64,000 bases of DNA from Alkalispirillum mobile (lineage in GTDB: Bacteria; Pseudomonadota; Gammaproteobacteria; Nitrococcales; Halorhodospiraceae), in assembly GCF_003664325.1 (NCBI RefSeq), contig NZ_RCDA01000001.1, forward strand, positions 434,001-498,000, read 5' to 3'. Positions 33,019 through 42,598 of this stretch are shown here, piece by piece (the stretch's first letter is position 1; each line of letters begins with the position of its first letter). The notes below the pieces were generated by a model. It did not search any database. It had not been told where the DNA came from and saw only the letters and a list, made by a program, of their open reading frames with translations. The position numbers and the translations under genes are program-made.

Positions 33019-33498
33019 TCAGTCGCGCTGGTAGGTACCGACCAGCCGGTTCATCCCGATGATGTTCGGCTCCAGCCGCTCCAGCATCTGCCAGAGGCTC
33101 AGGCCGGAGGGCAACTGCTCATCGGTATCCAGGGCCAGCACCCAAAAATAGTAGCGGTGCACGCCGTGGCCGTCCGGCGGCATGGGGCCACCATAACCGA
33201 CGTTGCCAAAATCGTTCTTGCCTGGCGTGTACGCCTGGGTGCCCTCCTCCAACTGGTTGACGTCTCCCGGGATGTTGTACAGCACCCAGTGCACGAAGCC
33301 GTAGGTGCCACCCGGGCTGACCAGCGGCGCATCCGGGTCGTGGCAGATCACCGCAAAGGCCTTGGTGCCCTCGGGCGCCTGGCTCCAATCCAGCGCCGGC
33401 GAGACGTCCTCGCCCTCACCGGTATAGCGGGCAGGAATCGCGCCGCCGTCGGTAAACGCAGTGGTGGTCAGGTTCAGATCGGATAGTGCAAAACCCAT
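33019..33498 (-). CDS. YbhB/YbcL family Raf-kinase-inhibitor-like protein (PEBP)
   Basis: A 159-residue phosphatidylethanolamine-binding-protein fold. The conserved ligand pocket block is present (CHDPDAPLVSPGGTYGFVHWVLYN, shown here as CHDPDAPLV and FVHWVLYNIP), together with the 'YGGPMPPDGHGVHRYYFWVLALD' region in shortened form: GGPMPPDG...HRYYF. In eukaryotes the family regulates kinases; bacterial members have no firm function, though they bind anionic ligands. No signal peptide is present. The ribosome site AAGGAGG precedes the ATG. It is divergent from the kaiB run. Confidence 0.93.
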   Translation of the reverse strand: MGFALSDLNLTTTAFTDGGAIPARYTGEGEDVSPALDWSQAPEGTKAFAVICHDPDAPLVSPGGTYGFVHWVLYNIPGDVNQLEEGTQAYTPGKNDFGNVGYGGPMPPDGHGVHRYYFWVLALDTDEQLPSGLSLWQMLERLEPNIIGMNRLVGTYQRD

Positions 33499-33585
33499 AT
33501 CAGCCTCCTTCGGTTTCGTTATCGCATCGTGGCTATCCGCAACACCCGCCTAGCCTACCGCGACCCTTCGCCGCTTTGCATCCGC

Positions 33586-33614
33586 TTGGGCCCGTGATCC
33601 GGACACCGTATACT
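33586..33614 (+). promoter_or_regulatory. Probable kaiB promoter
   Basis: TATACT at 33609-33614 (five of six consensus bases) lies 17 bases after TTGGGC at 33586-33591. Transcription would start near 33621, about 50 bases before the kaiB ATG. The -35 is weak, which may allow activator control. Confidence 0.4.
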
Positions 33615-33669
33615 AGTAGACAAATTGTGGAATGCCGTGCGCATTCCCACTCGAAACGGGGGCACCGCC

Positions 33670-33966
33670 ATGACCGAACGTTATCTCCTCCGGCTGTTCA
33701 TCTCCGATCACACCGACCGGTCCCGGTGCGCCCTCGAAAACCTGGAGCAGATCTGCGCCGAGGAGCTCGGTGGCCGTTACGAACTCGAGATCGTGGATAT
33801 CCTGCTCGACCCCCAGGCGGCAGCCCGCGAGCAGGTGTTCGCCACGCCCACGCTGATACGCGAGTTACCCCACCCGGTCAGGCGTATCGTCGGCGACCTG
33901 GCCGATCACGAGCAGGTCCTGGAGGACTTGGAGCTGCTGCCCATCCTCGCCAAAGGGCGGGACTGA
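33670..33966 (+). CDS. kaiB: KaiB family circadian-clock-like protein
   Basis: A 98-residue thioredoxin-like KaiB. The family signature is intact: an N-terminal strand 'LLRLFISD', then 'YELEIVDILLDPQ', the cis-Pro motif 'FATPTLIRELP' and the 'PVRRIVGDL' segment. In cyanobacteria KaiB changes fold and binds phosphorylated KaiC; in other proteobacteria KaiB/KaiC pairs act in stress or metabolism rather than in a true clock. No kaiA or kaiC is found in this window. Sixty-one bases later starts a PAS-GGDEF gene and after that a second one, so KaiB is probably linked to c-di-GMP signalling here (inference). The start ATG is preceded by GGGGG. Confidence 0.93.
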   Translation: MTERYLLRLFISDHTDRSRCALENLEQICAEELGGRYELEIVDILLDPQAAAREQVFATPTLIRELPHPVRRIVGDLADHEQVLEDLELLPILAKGRD

Positions 33967-34027
33967 GCCGCAATAGGCATCAGGTCCGGCGCGTATTTGC
34001 TACGCTTCGGAAAGCTTTTTGCGCACG

Positions 34028-34996
34028 ATGTCCGAAATCCTGACACCCGCCATCAAGAAAACCATGCAAAACGTATCGCAAAAGAACAACACCCCGAGCC
34101 CCCACCGCCCGCACCCGGTGTGCAACCGCCGGCTGGCCGCCTTTCGGCATTCCGGAAATGGGGACGGCCCCGAGGAGGACCAGCTGTTCGAGATCATCGT
34201 TCGCCACTCCAGCGATGCCATCGTGGTGACCGATGACCAGGGCCTGGTCCGTTATGCGAACCCCGCGGCGGCAAAGCTCTTCGGGCGCCGCGTGGAAAAA
34301 CTCCTGGGCCGCCCACTCGGGCTGCCCACCGGGGGCGAACGCAACGAAGTGGACATCATCCGCCCCGAAGGTGACCTGGTGGTGGCCGAGATGCTGACCT
34401 CCCGCATCCCGTGGGGCAAAAAGCAGGCACGCCTGGCCATGCTGAGGGACATCACCGAGTGGCGCGAGACCCTCTCCCGACTGGATCACCTGGCGCACTT
34501 CGACCCGCTGACGGAACTCCCCAACCGGTCCGAACTGCAGCGCCAGCTGCGCAAGGCGCTCTCCCGGGCAAGTCGGCGGAACGCGAAGGTAGCGGTGCTG
34601 TTCCTCGACCTGGACGGCTTCAAGGTCGTCAACGACACCCTGGGCCATACCACCGGTGACCTGTTGCTTCGCGAGGTGGCCGTCCGCCTGAATGCCTCGG
34701 TCCGGGCCGGGGACCTGCTGGCCCGTATCGGCGGGGATGAGTTCGTGCTGGTGCTGGAGAATATCACCTGCGCCGACGCCGCCGCCCATGTGGCGGAAAA
34801 GCTGATCAAGGCGCTGGAGGCGCCCTTCCAGCTCGACGACACAACCCTGCACCTGAGCGCCAGCGTCGGCATCGCCCTATGCCCCCAAGACGGTGTGCAC
34901 GCCGGCCGCCTGGTTCAGACCGCGGACCACGCCATGTACCGGGCCAAGGCCGCAGGCCGGGGGACGTACGCCTTCAGCTGGGACCCCCACGACTGA
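34028..34996 (+). CDS. PAS-GGDEF diguanylate cyclase
   Basis: A 322-residue protein with a PAS domain (about 50-150, 'DAIVVTDDQGLVRYANPAAAKLFG') and a C-terminal GGDEF domain. The active-site motif GGDEF lies at 235-239 and is preceded by the RxxD inhibition site (RAGD, 226-229), so it should synthesise c-di-GMP from two GTP and be feedback-inhibited. The PAS domain could sense a small molecule or redox state. The first 45 residues look disordered and have no membrane segment. The ATG at 34028 is chosen; a TTG three codons upstream is possible. It follows kaiB and precedes a larger GGDEF gene. Confidence 0.9.
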   Translation: MSEILTPAIKKTMQNVSQKNNTPSPHRPHPVCNRRLAAFRHSGNGDGPEEDQLFEIIVRHSSDAIVVTDDQGLVRYANPAAAKLFGRRVEKLLGRPLGLPTGGERNEVDIIRPEGDLVVAEMLTSRIPWGKKQARLAMLRDITEWRETLSRLDHLAHFDPLTELPNRSELQRQLRKALSRASRRNAKVAVLFLDLDGFKVVNDTLGHTTGDLLLREVAVRLNASVRAGDLLARIGGDEFVLVLENITCADAAAHVAEKLIKALEAPFQLDDTTLHLSASVGIALCPQDGVHAGRLVQTADHAMYRAKAAGRGTYAFSWDPHD

Positions 34997-35090
34997 TTTT
35001 AAGCTTGCGCGTGGGGTTTTCCCGCCTAGAATGGCAGGCACGTGCGCTGTTGCTTCCCTCCCGGGGAGAAGCCGGAGGCCATAGATCGCC

Positions 35091-37019
35091 GTGCTGCCAA
35101 ACTGGCTCTTTATTGTCCTGATCCCTGCCACGCTGATGGCAGCCGTTCTGGCCCTGATCCTGCAACTGCGACAACGGCACCGGTTAGCCGACGAGGTACA
35201 AAGCCGCACCCGGCAGCTTTACGACGAGCGCGAACTTTTCCGCACCCTCTCCCATAACACCGCCGCCGGTATCTTCATCGCCCGGCTGCACGAGCTGGTG
35301 GCCGTCAACCCGGCGCTCTGTGAGATCCTCGGGCGCAACGAGGATACCCTCATCGGCATGGACTGGCGGGCGCTGGTCCACCCGCAAGACCGAGCGACCG
35401 TGGAGGCCCGCGCGGCGGCTCGCCTGCGCGGGGACCGGGTGCCGGCGCGGTATGCCATCCGGATCATCCGCCAGGACGGCAGCCCCCGTTGGGTGGAATT
35501 GAGCGCGGGGCGGGTGCAGCACCATGGGCACCCGGCGATTATCGGCACCCTCTTCGATATCAACCGGCGCTACGAACTCGAGCAGGCACTCCGCCACAGC
35601 GAGGCGAAATACCGCCAGCTGGTGGAGAACGTCAACGACATCATCTACACCGTCTCACCCGAAGGCGTCCTCACCTACGTCTCGCCCAACTGGCCGGAAC
35701 TCCTCGGGCACGAGGCGGAAACCGTCACCGGACGCAATATCGCCGAATTCGTCCACCCGGACGACCTGCCGGCCTGCATGGAATTCCTGGAACGCCTTTA
35801 TCTCACGGGCAAGAAGCAGAGCGGGATTGAATACCGGGTCAAACACGCCAATGGGACGTGGCGCTGGCACACCTCCAACGCCTCCCCGCTGTATGGCGAC
35901 AACGGCGGGGTGGAGGCCTACGTGGGCATTGCCCGCGATGTCACGGATCGCAAGTCCATGGAGGGCGAGCTGCTCTATCAATTGCGCTTCACCGAATTGG
36001 TCGCCGACCTGTCCACTCGCTTCGTGCGCAGCTACGCCGAGGATATTGACTCGGTGATCAACGACATGCTGGCCCGGGCCGGGCGGTTTTTCGGGGTGGA
36101 CCGCACCTACTTCTACATGTTCTCGGATGATGGGACCACCCTGTGCAACACCCACGAATGGTGCGCCCCCGGGGTCGACTCGATGATTCAGAAGAGCCAG
36201 GCGGTGTCGCTCGACGGCTACCCCTGGTGGCGACAGCGCATGGAGGCCCTGCGCAATCGCCACGATGTGGTCTTCATCGAGGATGTGGACGCGCTACCGC
36301 CGGAAGCCGCCGCCGAGCAGGCCCTGTTACGTGACCAACGGGTGCGCACACTGTACTGCGTCCCGGTGGCCACCCCGGACCGGGTCATCGGCTTCCTCGG
36401 GTTTGACTCACTGGCGCCGCGGGACTGGCGCCGGGACCAGGGGGACCTGCTCGTGGTATTGGGCAACCTGCTCGCCGCAGCCCTGGCACGAAAGGCGTTG
36501 GAGGAGGAGTTGCGCGGCCTCTCCGTCACCGATCCGTTGACCGGGCTGTTCAACCGCCGCTTCCTGCGGGCAAGGCTCGTGGCGCTGATCGAGGAGTACG
36601 AGCGGACCGGTCGCAACTTCTGCCTGAGCCTGCTGGACCTGGACCACTTCAAGCAGTTGAACGACGAGCACGGCCATCTGGCCGGCGATCGCGCCCTTCA
36701 GGATTTTGCCGGCATCCTGCGGGAGAACCACCGGGTATTCGACATTGTGGCCCGGTATGGCGGCGAGGAGTTCGTGGTGGTGCTGGTGGAGACGGAGATG
36801 GAGCAGGCCCGGGCCATCACCAGCCGGGTGCTCGAGGCCACCCGCGAGTTCAGCTTCAGCCATGACGGTACCGTGATGCCACTGACGGCCAGCGCCGGCC
36901 TGGCGGACATCTCCGAGCTGCCGCAGGATCAACGCAACGTGGAGAACCTGCTGCAACTGGCCGACCGGCGTCTGTACCAGGCCAAGCAGAAGGGGCGAGA
37001 CCGCCTGGTGGCCCACTGA
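35091..37019 (+). CDS. Membrane-anchored PAS-PAS-GAF-GGDEF diguanylate cyclase
   Basis: A 642-residue protein beginning with one membrane helix (about 5-25) at a GTG start. PAS domains follow at about 50-165 and 175-295, then a GAF-like domain (about 310-475) and GGDEF. The active site is GGEEF at 557-561, with the RxxD site RVFD at 548-551 in the right spacing, so c-di-GMP synthesis and product inhibition are expected. Several PAS and GAF domains suggest that more than one signal is read. It is the third gene of the kaiB run, 94 bases after the preceding diguanylate cyclase. A GC hairpin lies between its stop and the convergent hrpA. Confidence 0.9.
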   Translation: MLPNWLFIVLIPATLMAAVLALILQLRQRHRLADEVQSRTRQLYDERELFRTLSHNTAAGIFIARLHELVAVNPALCEILGRNEDTLIGMDWRALVHPQDRATVEARAAARLRGDRVPARYAIRIIRQDGSPRWVELSAGRVQHHGHPAIIGTLFDINRRYELEQALRHSEAKYRQLVENVNDIIYTVSPEGVLTYVSPNWPELLGHEAETVTGRNIAEFVHPDDLPACMEFLERLYLTGKKQSGIEYRVKHANGTWRWHTSNASPLYGDNGGVEAYVGIARDVTDRKSMEGELLYQLRFTELVADLSTRFVRSYAEDIDSVINDMLARAGRFFGVDRTYFYMFSDDGTTLCNTHEWCAPGVDSMIQKSQAVSLDGYPWWRQRMEALRNRHDVVFIEDVDALPPEAAAEQALLRDQRVRTLYCVPVATPDRVIGFLGFDSLAPRDWRRDQGDLLVVLGNLLAAALARKALEEELRGLSVTDPLTGLFNRRFLRARLVALIEEYERTGRNFCLSLLDLDHFKQLNDEHGHLAGDRALQDFAGILRENHRVFDIVARYGGEEFVVVLVETEMEQARAITSRVLEATREFSFSHDGTVMPLTASAGLADISELPQDQRNVENLLQLADRRLYQAKQKGRDRLVAH

Positions 37020-37023
37020 CCGG

Positions 37024-37054
37024 GCGCCGGGGCCACGCCAGCCTCACCCGGCGC
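37024..37054. terminator. GC hairpin between convergent genes
   Basis: GCGCCGGG (37024-37031) pairs with CCCGGCGC (37047-37054) around a 15-base loop. There is no T run. It sits exactly between the stops of the diguanylate cyclase and hrpA. Confidence 0.4.
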
Positions 37055-37058
37055 GGCC

Positions 37059-40000
37059 TCAGGCCACCTCCTTCCAGGCCGCCTTGAGCCGCTTCTCCGA
37101 AACCTTCTCCTTCGCCCCCACGTCCTGCGCGAACAGCGACACCCGGTACTCCTCCAGCAGCCAGCGGAAGCGCTCCAGGGCGGGATCCGGCTTGCCCTGC
37201 GCCTCGCGACGCTCGCGGCGCTCCCGCCACTTCTCCCACCATGGCCGCACACTGCGCAAGGGCGTCCGGTCCTTACCCGGGTCCTGACGCAGTTTTTCAA
37301 CCCGCCGCTCCAGGGCGCGCAGGTAGCGGGGCAACTCCGCCAGATACTCCGGTGGTGTCTCCCGCAGGAAACCGGGATATACCAGGCTGTCCAGGTGCTC
37401 CTGCAGGTCCTTCAGGCTGTCCATCAGGGCCAACGCGTTGAATTGCTTGAGCGCCTTGCGGACCGCCTGGTAGCGGCCCAGCACCTCGTCCAGCCCGTCC
37501 ACCAGCCGCTGGGCGTTCTCCACCAGTTGCGGCCGGCCCCGCTCCAGGCGCTCCCGGAATGCCGCCTCGGTACGCGGCAGTGCTTCCCCGAGGAAGGTCC
37601 GGTCGATGGCTGCGTGAACCAGCTCCCGCTTGAGGTCCTCGTCCGACCCCAAGCCGCGGTAGGCGAGCCGCAGCCTGTCCAGGCCCGGCAGCCCGCGGCG
37701 CAGGTACCGCACCTGCTGCGGCAGCGCCAGCATGAACAGACGGCGGATACCGGCTCGGTTCTGCCGCTCGGCCTCGTCCGGGCTATCCGACAAGGTCAGC
37801 CGCACGCTGTCCTCCTGCTCGATCAGGGCAGGATAACCGCGAATGGTGAGGCCATTACGTTCAATCTCAACAGTTTCGGGCAGGTCGCCGAAATCCCACG
37901 TCTTTATGCCGTCTCTCGACCACGCCTCCGTGCCACCGCCTGTCTCGGCGAAGCGCTGACTGGCCTCGTCGCCCAGCCCCGCCTGCAGCCTGGCCAGGTC
38001 GGACCCGGTGCGCAGGGTCTTGCCTTGTTCGTCCAGCACCCGGTAGTGCATCCGCAGGTGCACCGGCAGTTCCACCGCGTCCAGCGCACCGGGCGGGATG
38101 TCCACACCGGTGATGCGCTTCAGGTGGCGGGCCACGGCATCCGTCAAGGAGCCCTCACCGTGGGGGATCGCCTCGAGCACGGCCCGGGCGTAGTCCGGTG
38201 CGGGCACGAAGTTACGCCGGACCGCCTTGGGCAGCGCACGGATCAGCGCCACCACCTTCTCCTGCAGCAGCCCCGGGACCAGCCACTCAAAGGGCTCCGG
38301 GCGCAGCTGATTGAGCGCTGCCACGGGCACCCGGGCCACCACGCCGTCCAGTTCGCTGCCCGGCTCCAGGTGGTACTCCAGCGGCAACTCCAACCCGCCG
38401 GGCAAGCGCAGCCGGTCGGGATAGGCCTCACCGGACACCACGTCGGCATCGTCGCGCATCAGCGCCTCGCGACTCATGTGCAGCCGTTTCGGGTCCTCCC
38501 GGGCGATCTTCTTGAGCCAGCGTTCAAAGGCGGCGCCGCTGTAGATCCCTTCCGGTATCCGCTGCTCGTAGAAGCGAAAGCGCGCCTCCTCGTCCACCAG
38601 CACATCGCGGCGGCGCGCCTTGGCCTCCAGCCGCTCGATCTCCTCGATCAACCGGCGGTTATGCGCCCAGAACGGGGCGCGGGTGCGGTACTCCCCCTGG
38701 ACCAGTGCCTCCCGAATGAAGATCTCGCGTGCGGTCGGCGGATCGATGGGCCCGTAGTTCACCCGACGCTGGCTGGCCAGAACCAGACCGTAGAGGGTGA
38801 CCTTCTCGAAGGCACCCACCTGGGCCGGTTTCTTCTCCCAGTGGGGCTCGGAGTAGCTGCGGCTGATCAGGTGGCTGCCGATACGCTCGATCCAGTCCGG
38901 CTTGACCTCGGCCACCGTCCGGGCAAACAGGCGGCTGGTCTCCACGAACTCGGCGGCCACGATCCATTTCGGGTTGCGCTTGAACTGCCCCGACCCGGGG
39001 AAGATCATCAGCTTCACGCCGCGGGGGCCCAGGTACTCTTTGTTCTCCTGGTGGTGGGCCACGTTGCTGATCAGCCCGGTGAGCAGCGCCTCGTGGATCG
39101 CCTGGTACTGTGCATCCAGGTGCTCGCGCAGCGGGGCATCGTCCAGTGCCTGGAGGGGCCGGGGTTTGTCCGCGCCCGGCTTGCCCCTGGCCCCCTCCAG
39201 CCCGGCCACCAGTTCGCGGATCTGGCGGTGAATATCCAGCCACTCCCGCATCCGGTGGGGGCTCAGGAAGTTCTCACGGCACCACTGGCGCAGTTGCCGG
39301 TTGCTGAGTTTTCGTTTTTGCCGGTGGTAGGCCTGCCAGAGCAGCAGGAAGGAGAGAAAGTCACTCTTCTCGTGCCGCCATTGGCCGTGGGCGCTGTCCG
39401 CCGCCTGCTGGGCGTCCAGCGGCCGGTCCCGGGGGTCCTGCACCGAGAGCGCAGCGGCAATGACCAGCACCTCGTCCAGCACCCCCTGGTCGCGCGCCGC
39501 CAGCAGCATGCGGCCCACCGGTGGGTCAAGCGGCAGGCGGGCCAGCTGGCGGCCCAGCGGGGTGAGCTCCCGCCCGCTGTCCACCGCACCCAACTCGTGC
39601 AGCAGCTTGAAGCCGTCGTTGACAAACTTGTGCTCGGGCGGTTCCACGAAGGGGAAGCGCTGGATGTCGCCGAGCCCCAGGGCCTTCATCTGCAAGATGA
39701 CCGCGGCCAGGTTGGTGCGCAGGATCTCCGGGTCGGTGAATTCCGGCCGCCCCGCGAAATCCTCCTCACTGTACAAGCGGATGGCCACACCCGGCGCCTC
39801 CCGCCCGCAGCGGCCGGCCCGCTGATTGGCCGACGCCCGGCTGATGGGCTCCACCGGCAGGCGCGAGACTTTGGTCCGGTAGCTGTAGCGGTTGATCCGC
39901 GCGTAGCCGGAGTCCACCACGTAGCGTATCCCCGGTACGGTCACGGAGGTCTCCGCCACGTTGGTGGCCAGCACCACCCGGCGCCCGCCCCCCTTGGGGT

Positions 40001-41042
40001 TGAACACCCGCTGCTGCTCGGCGGCGGAGAGCCGGGCGTAGAGTGGCAGCACCTCGGTATGGGGCGGGTGTTTCTTGCGCAGCGCCTCGGTGCATTCCCG
40101 GATCTCCCGCTCGCCGGAGAGGAAGACCAGCACATCCCCCTGCCCCGGCTCCCGGGCCAGCTCCTGCACCGCATCCACCACCGCCCCGGGGAGGTCTTCG
40201 TCGCGCTCGTCCTCGTCGTCCACCATGGAGCGGTACCGGACCTCCACCGGATAGGTGCGGCCGCTGACCTCCACGATGGGGGCGTCGTCGAAGTGCTTCG
40301 AAAAGCGCTCGGGGTCGATGGTGGCTGAGGTGATGATCAGCTTCAGGTCGGGCCGCCGCGGCAGCAACCGCTTCAGGTAGCCCATGATGAAGTCGATGTT
40401 GAGGCTGCGCTCGTGGGCCTCGTCGATGATCAGGGTGTCGTAGGCATCCAGATGGCGGTCACCCTGGATCTCAGCCAACAGCATGCCGTCGGTGAGCAGC
40501 TTCAGGTGAGTACGTTCGCTTACCCGATCGGTGAAGCGCACCTTGTAGCCCACGGCGTCGCCCGGTTGCGTGCCCAACTCGTCGCTGATTCGCTGGGCCA
40601 GGGTGCGGGCGGCCAGGCGCCGCGGCTGGGTATGGCCGATCCAGCCGTGCACCCCACGCCCCAGCTCCACGCAGATCTTGGGGATCTGGGTGGACTTGCC
40701 GGAGCCGGTGGCCCCGCAGATCACCACCACCTGATTGTCGCGGATCACCTCGCGGAGGTCATCCAGGCGCTGGTTGACGGGCAGGTCGGGGTCGTAGGTG
40801 GGCGTGGGCAGGCTGACGGCGCGCGCCTCCGCCCGCTGGCAGGCCAGGGCGAGATCGCGCTCGAGCTTCTCCAGCCCTTTGTCGAAGGGCTTGCCGGCGT
40901 GGGCCCGGCGCTCCAGGCCGGCGAGGCGCTTGCGCAGCCCGGGCCGCTCCGGACCAAAGGCCTGGTCGATCCGGGGGCGCAGGGCTTTCAGGGGCTCGGG
41001 AATACTACGGGTCTGGCGTGCTCTGGCAGTCATGCGGCGCAT
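37059..41042 (-). CDS. hrpA: ATP-dependent RNA helicase HrpA
   Basis: A 1327-residue DEAH-box helicase. The Walker A motif GATGSGKST lies at 110-118 and DEAH at 207-210; SAT ('ITSATIDPERF') and the QRAGRCGR motif VI follow. The remaining roughly 700 residues contain the helicase-associated, OB-fold and long C-terminal (DUF3418) domains of the bacterial HrpA family, matching E. coli HrpA (about 1300 residues). HrpA acts in mRNA processing and in rescue of collided ribosomes. The start is taken at the first ATG; a second ATG three codons in is equally possible. No partner gene is adjacent. Confidence 0.96.
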   Translation of the reverse strand: MRRMTARARQTRSIPEPLKALRPRIDQAFGPERPGLRKRLAGLERRAHAGKPFDKGLEKLERDLALACQRAEARAVSLPTPTYDPDLPVNQRLDDLREVIRDNQVVVICGATGSGKSTQIPKICVELGRGVHGWIGHTQPRRLAARTLAQRISDELGTQPGDAVGYKVRFTDRVSERTHLKLLTDGMLLAEIQGDRHLDAYDTLIIDEAHERSLNIDFIMGYLKRLLPRRPDLKLIITSATIDPERFSKHFDDAPIVEVSGRTYPVEVRYRSMVDDEDERDEDLPGAVVDAVQELAREPGQGDVLVFLSGEREIRECTEALRKKHPPHTEVLPLYARLSAAEQQRVFNPKGGGRRVVLATNVAETSVTVPGIRYVVDSGYARINRYSYRTKVSRLPVEPISRASANQRAGRCGREAPGVAIRLYSEEDFAGRPEFTDPEILRTNLAAVILQMKALGLGDIQRFPFVEPPEHKFVNDGFKLLHELGAVDSGRELTPLGRQLARLPLDPPVGRMLLAARDQGVLDEVLVIAAALSVQDPRDRPLDAQQAADSAHGQWRHEKSDFLSFLLLWQAYHRQKRKLSNRQLRQWCRENFLSPHRMREWLDIHRQIRELVAGLEGARGKPGADKPRPLQALDDAPLREHLDAQYQAIHEALLTGLISNVAHHQENKEYLGPRGVKLMIFPGSGQFKRNPKWIVAAEFVETSRLFARTVAEVKPDWIERIGSHLISRSYSEPHWEKKPAQVGAFEKVTLYGLVLASQRRVNYGPIDPPTAREIFIREALVQGEYRTRAPFWAHNRRLIEEIERLEAKARRRDVLVDEEARFRFYEQRIPEGIYSGAAFERWLKKIAREDPKRLHMSREALMRDDADVVSGEAYPDRLRLPGGLELPLEYHLEPGSELDGVVARVPVAALNQLRPEPFEWLVPGLLQEKVVALIRALPKAVRRNFVPAPDYARAVLEAIPHGEGSLTDAVARHLKRITGVDIPPGALDAVELPVHLRMHYRVLDEQGKTLRTGSDLARLQAGLGDEASQRFAETGGGTEAWSRDGIKTWDFGDLPETVEIERNGLTIRGYPALIEQEDSVRLTLSDSPDEAERQNRAGIRRLFMLALPQQVRYLRRGLPGLDRLRLAYRGLGSDEDLKRELVHAAIDRTFLGEALPRTEAAFRERLERGRPQLVENAQRLVDGLDEVLGRYQAVRKALKQFNALALMDSLKDLQEHLDSLVYPGFLRETPPEYLAELPRYLRALERRVEKLRQDPGKDRTPLRSVRPWWEKWRERRERREAQGKPDPALERFRWLLEEYRVSLFAQDVGAKEKVSEKRLKAAWKEVA

Positions 41043-41112
41043 TGTAAGGCACTACCCGCCACGGTAGGAGCCCGCCGGGGCGGACCCCGTCCGGGGCGGG
41101 CCACGGGCGACG

Positions 41113-41691
41113 TCACACCGCCTTGTACTTGCGCGGCTCCAGCTGCAACGGCTCTACCTTCCAGCCCGCCTCCCCGCATTCCAGGATCAGGCAGGAGGGG
41201 CCGGCCTTGGTGCGGATCCGCCCGGCCGCTCCCGGGTTCAACACCCAGGGCGTTTCCGCGTCGTCGATCACCAGTTCGTGGCTGTGGCCGTAGACGATGG
41301 CCTGCACATCGGGGTAGTCCCGCCGCAGGTTCCGGTGGCGCGCTTCTGGCCGGCCGGCGCGCTCCCCGTGCACAACAGCCAGCTGCCCGCCGGGCAGGTC
41401 CAGCACCACCTCCTCGGGCAAGGTGTCGAGCATGTGAACCTCGTGGGAGGGCCAGGTCTCCGGCACATCGCCGTTGCCCTTCACCGCCACCAGCTCCTCT
41501 TTCGGCTGCATGGCGAGGAGCACGGCAGCGCCACCGATATCCCCGGCGTGCACGGCCAGGTCACACTCGGCGATCTCGTCTCCGATACGGGGGTCGAGGA
41601 AGCCGTGGGTATCGGCCACGATGGCAACTCGCAGGGTGCGGGCCTGGTCCTCGGTCTTCGGGGCGTCCTGCCCTTGCGACTGCTCGGCCAT
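41113..41691 (-). CDS. YfcE/MJ0936-type metallophosphoesterase
   Basis: A 192-residue phosphoesterase of the calcineurin-like superfamily. Metal-binding motifs are visible: 'VADTHGFLD' (D-x-H), 'HAGDIGG' (GD), 'GNGDVPE' in place of GNHD, and 'VYGHSH' (GH-x-H). The family cleaves phosphodiesters and includes YfcE and Mn-dependent phosphatases. The His-to-Gly change in the third motif is seen as 'KGNGDV' and is known in some YfcE-like members. The ATG at 41691 has a GGATGG site and overlaps the thrH stop region on the same strand, so the two genes are translationally coupled. An ATG four codons upstream (41703) also works. Confidence 0.88.
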   Translation of the reverse strand: MAEQSQGQDAPKTEDQARTLRVAIVADTHGFLDPRIGDEIAECDLAVHAGDIGGAAVLLAMQPKEELVAVKGNGDVPETWPSHEVHMLDTLPEEVVLDLPGGQLAVVHGERAGRPEARHRNLRRDYPDVQAIVYGHSHELVIDDAETPWVLNPGAAGRIRTKAGPSCLILECGEAGWKVEPLQLEPRKYKAV

Positions 41692-41695
41692 GGGG

Positions 41696-42310
41696 TTATC
41701 CATCCATACTGGCGAGGGCTTCGTCCACCCGGGCGCGCAGGTCAGTGTAGCCGTGCACCACGGGGAACTGCGGGAATTCATCCACCACGTTCTGCGGCGC
41801 CCGGAACAGGATGCCCGCATGGGCCGCGCCCAGCATGGTGGTGTCGTTGTAGGAATCGCCTGCGGCCACCGTGTTGAAGTTGAGCGCACGGAAGGCCTCC
41901 ACCGCCTTGCGCTTGTGGTCGCGCAGGCGCAGATGGTAGCTGCTGATACGGCCGTCCTGCTCCACGCCCAGCTTGTGGCAGAAGAGCGTCGGCCAGCCCA
42001 GCTGCCGCATCAGCGGCCGGGCGAACTCGTAGAAGGTGTCGGAGAGGATGACTACCTGGTACCGCTCGCGCAGCCCGTCCAGAAAGGCCCTGGCGCCCTC
42101 CAGAGGCTGCATGCGGTCGATCACCTGTTCGATGTCGGGCAGCCCGAGGTTGTGCTTTTCCAGCACCGCAAGGCGCATCTGCATGAGCTCATCGTAGTCC
42201 GGCACGTCGCGGGTGGTCGCGCGCAGTTCATCAATACCGGTGAGGTCGGCGAAATCGATCCAGATTTCGGGCACCAGCACCCCTTCAAGATCCAGGCAGA
42301 CGATATTCAA
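41696..42310 (-). CDS. thrH: Bifunctional phosphoserine phosphatase / homoserine phosphotransferase ThrH
   Basis: A 204-residue HAD-superfamily enzyme. The start 'CLDLEGVLVPEIWIDFA' gives nucleophile D7 in a D-x-E motif, characteristic of ThrH rather than SerB. Further HAD motifs are 'VVILSDTFYEF' (motif II Ser-Asp) and 'AAGDSYNDTTML' (motif III). ThrH of Pseudomonas can transfer phosphate from phosphoserine to homoserine and so feed both serine and threonine synthesis. The downstream phosphoesterase overlaps it, which suggests one transcript. The region upstream (288 bases, to 42598) holds no gene and no convincing promoter. Confidence 0.95.
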   Translation of the reverse strand: MNIVCLDLEGVLVPEIWIDFADLTGIDELRATTRDVPDYDELMQMRLAVLEKHNLGLPDIEQVIDRMQPLEGARAFLDGLRERYQVVILSDTFYEFARPLMRQLGWPTLFCHKLGVEQDGRISSYHLRLRDHKRKAVEAFRALNFNTVAAGDSYNDTTMLGAAHAGILFRAPQNVVDEFPQFPVVHGYTDLRARVDEALASMDG

Positions 42311-42598
42311 GACGGCACCCTCTGTTGGTGTTGCAACGCGGAATCGCCACCCCTGCCGGCGGCGGGGCCCAACTTATTCATTTTGACGGACAGACGCAAG
42401 CTTCCCGGAATGGCGGCACTGCGCGCTGCAACGCACCATCCACACGCACGGGGCACGGGCAACGCGCATTGATGTCATTGGCCGTGACCTGGTTTAGACT
42501 GTGTCCGGATCGGGTTAACCCCGCGATTGCCACCGTGCGTTGAGCAGGCAACAGGGCTGCCGCGCCGGCAAGTGACGCAACAAGGAGGAAGGACGACG

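Noticed and set aside
37395-40328. A 977-residue open frame on the plus strand
   Set aside because: Antisense to hrpA, which has complete helicase motifs; the frame shows no domain.
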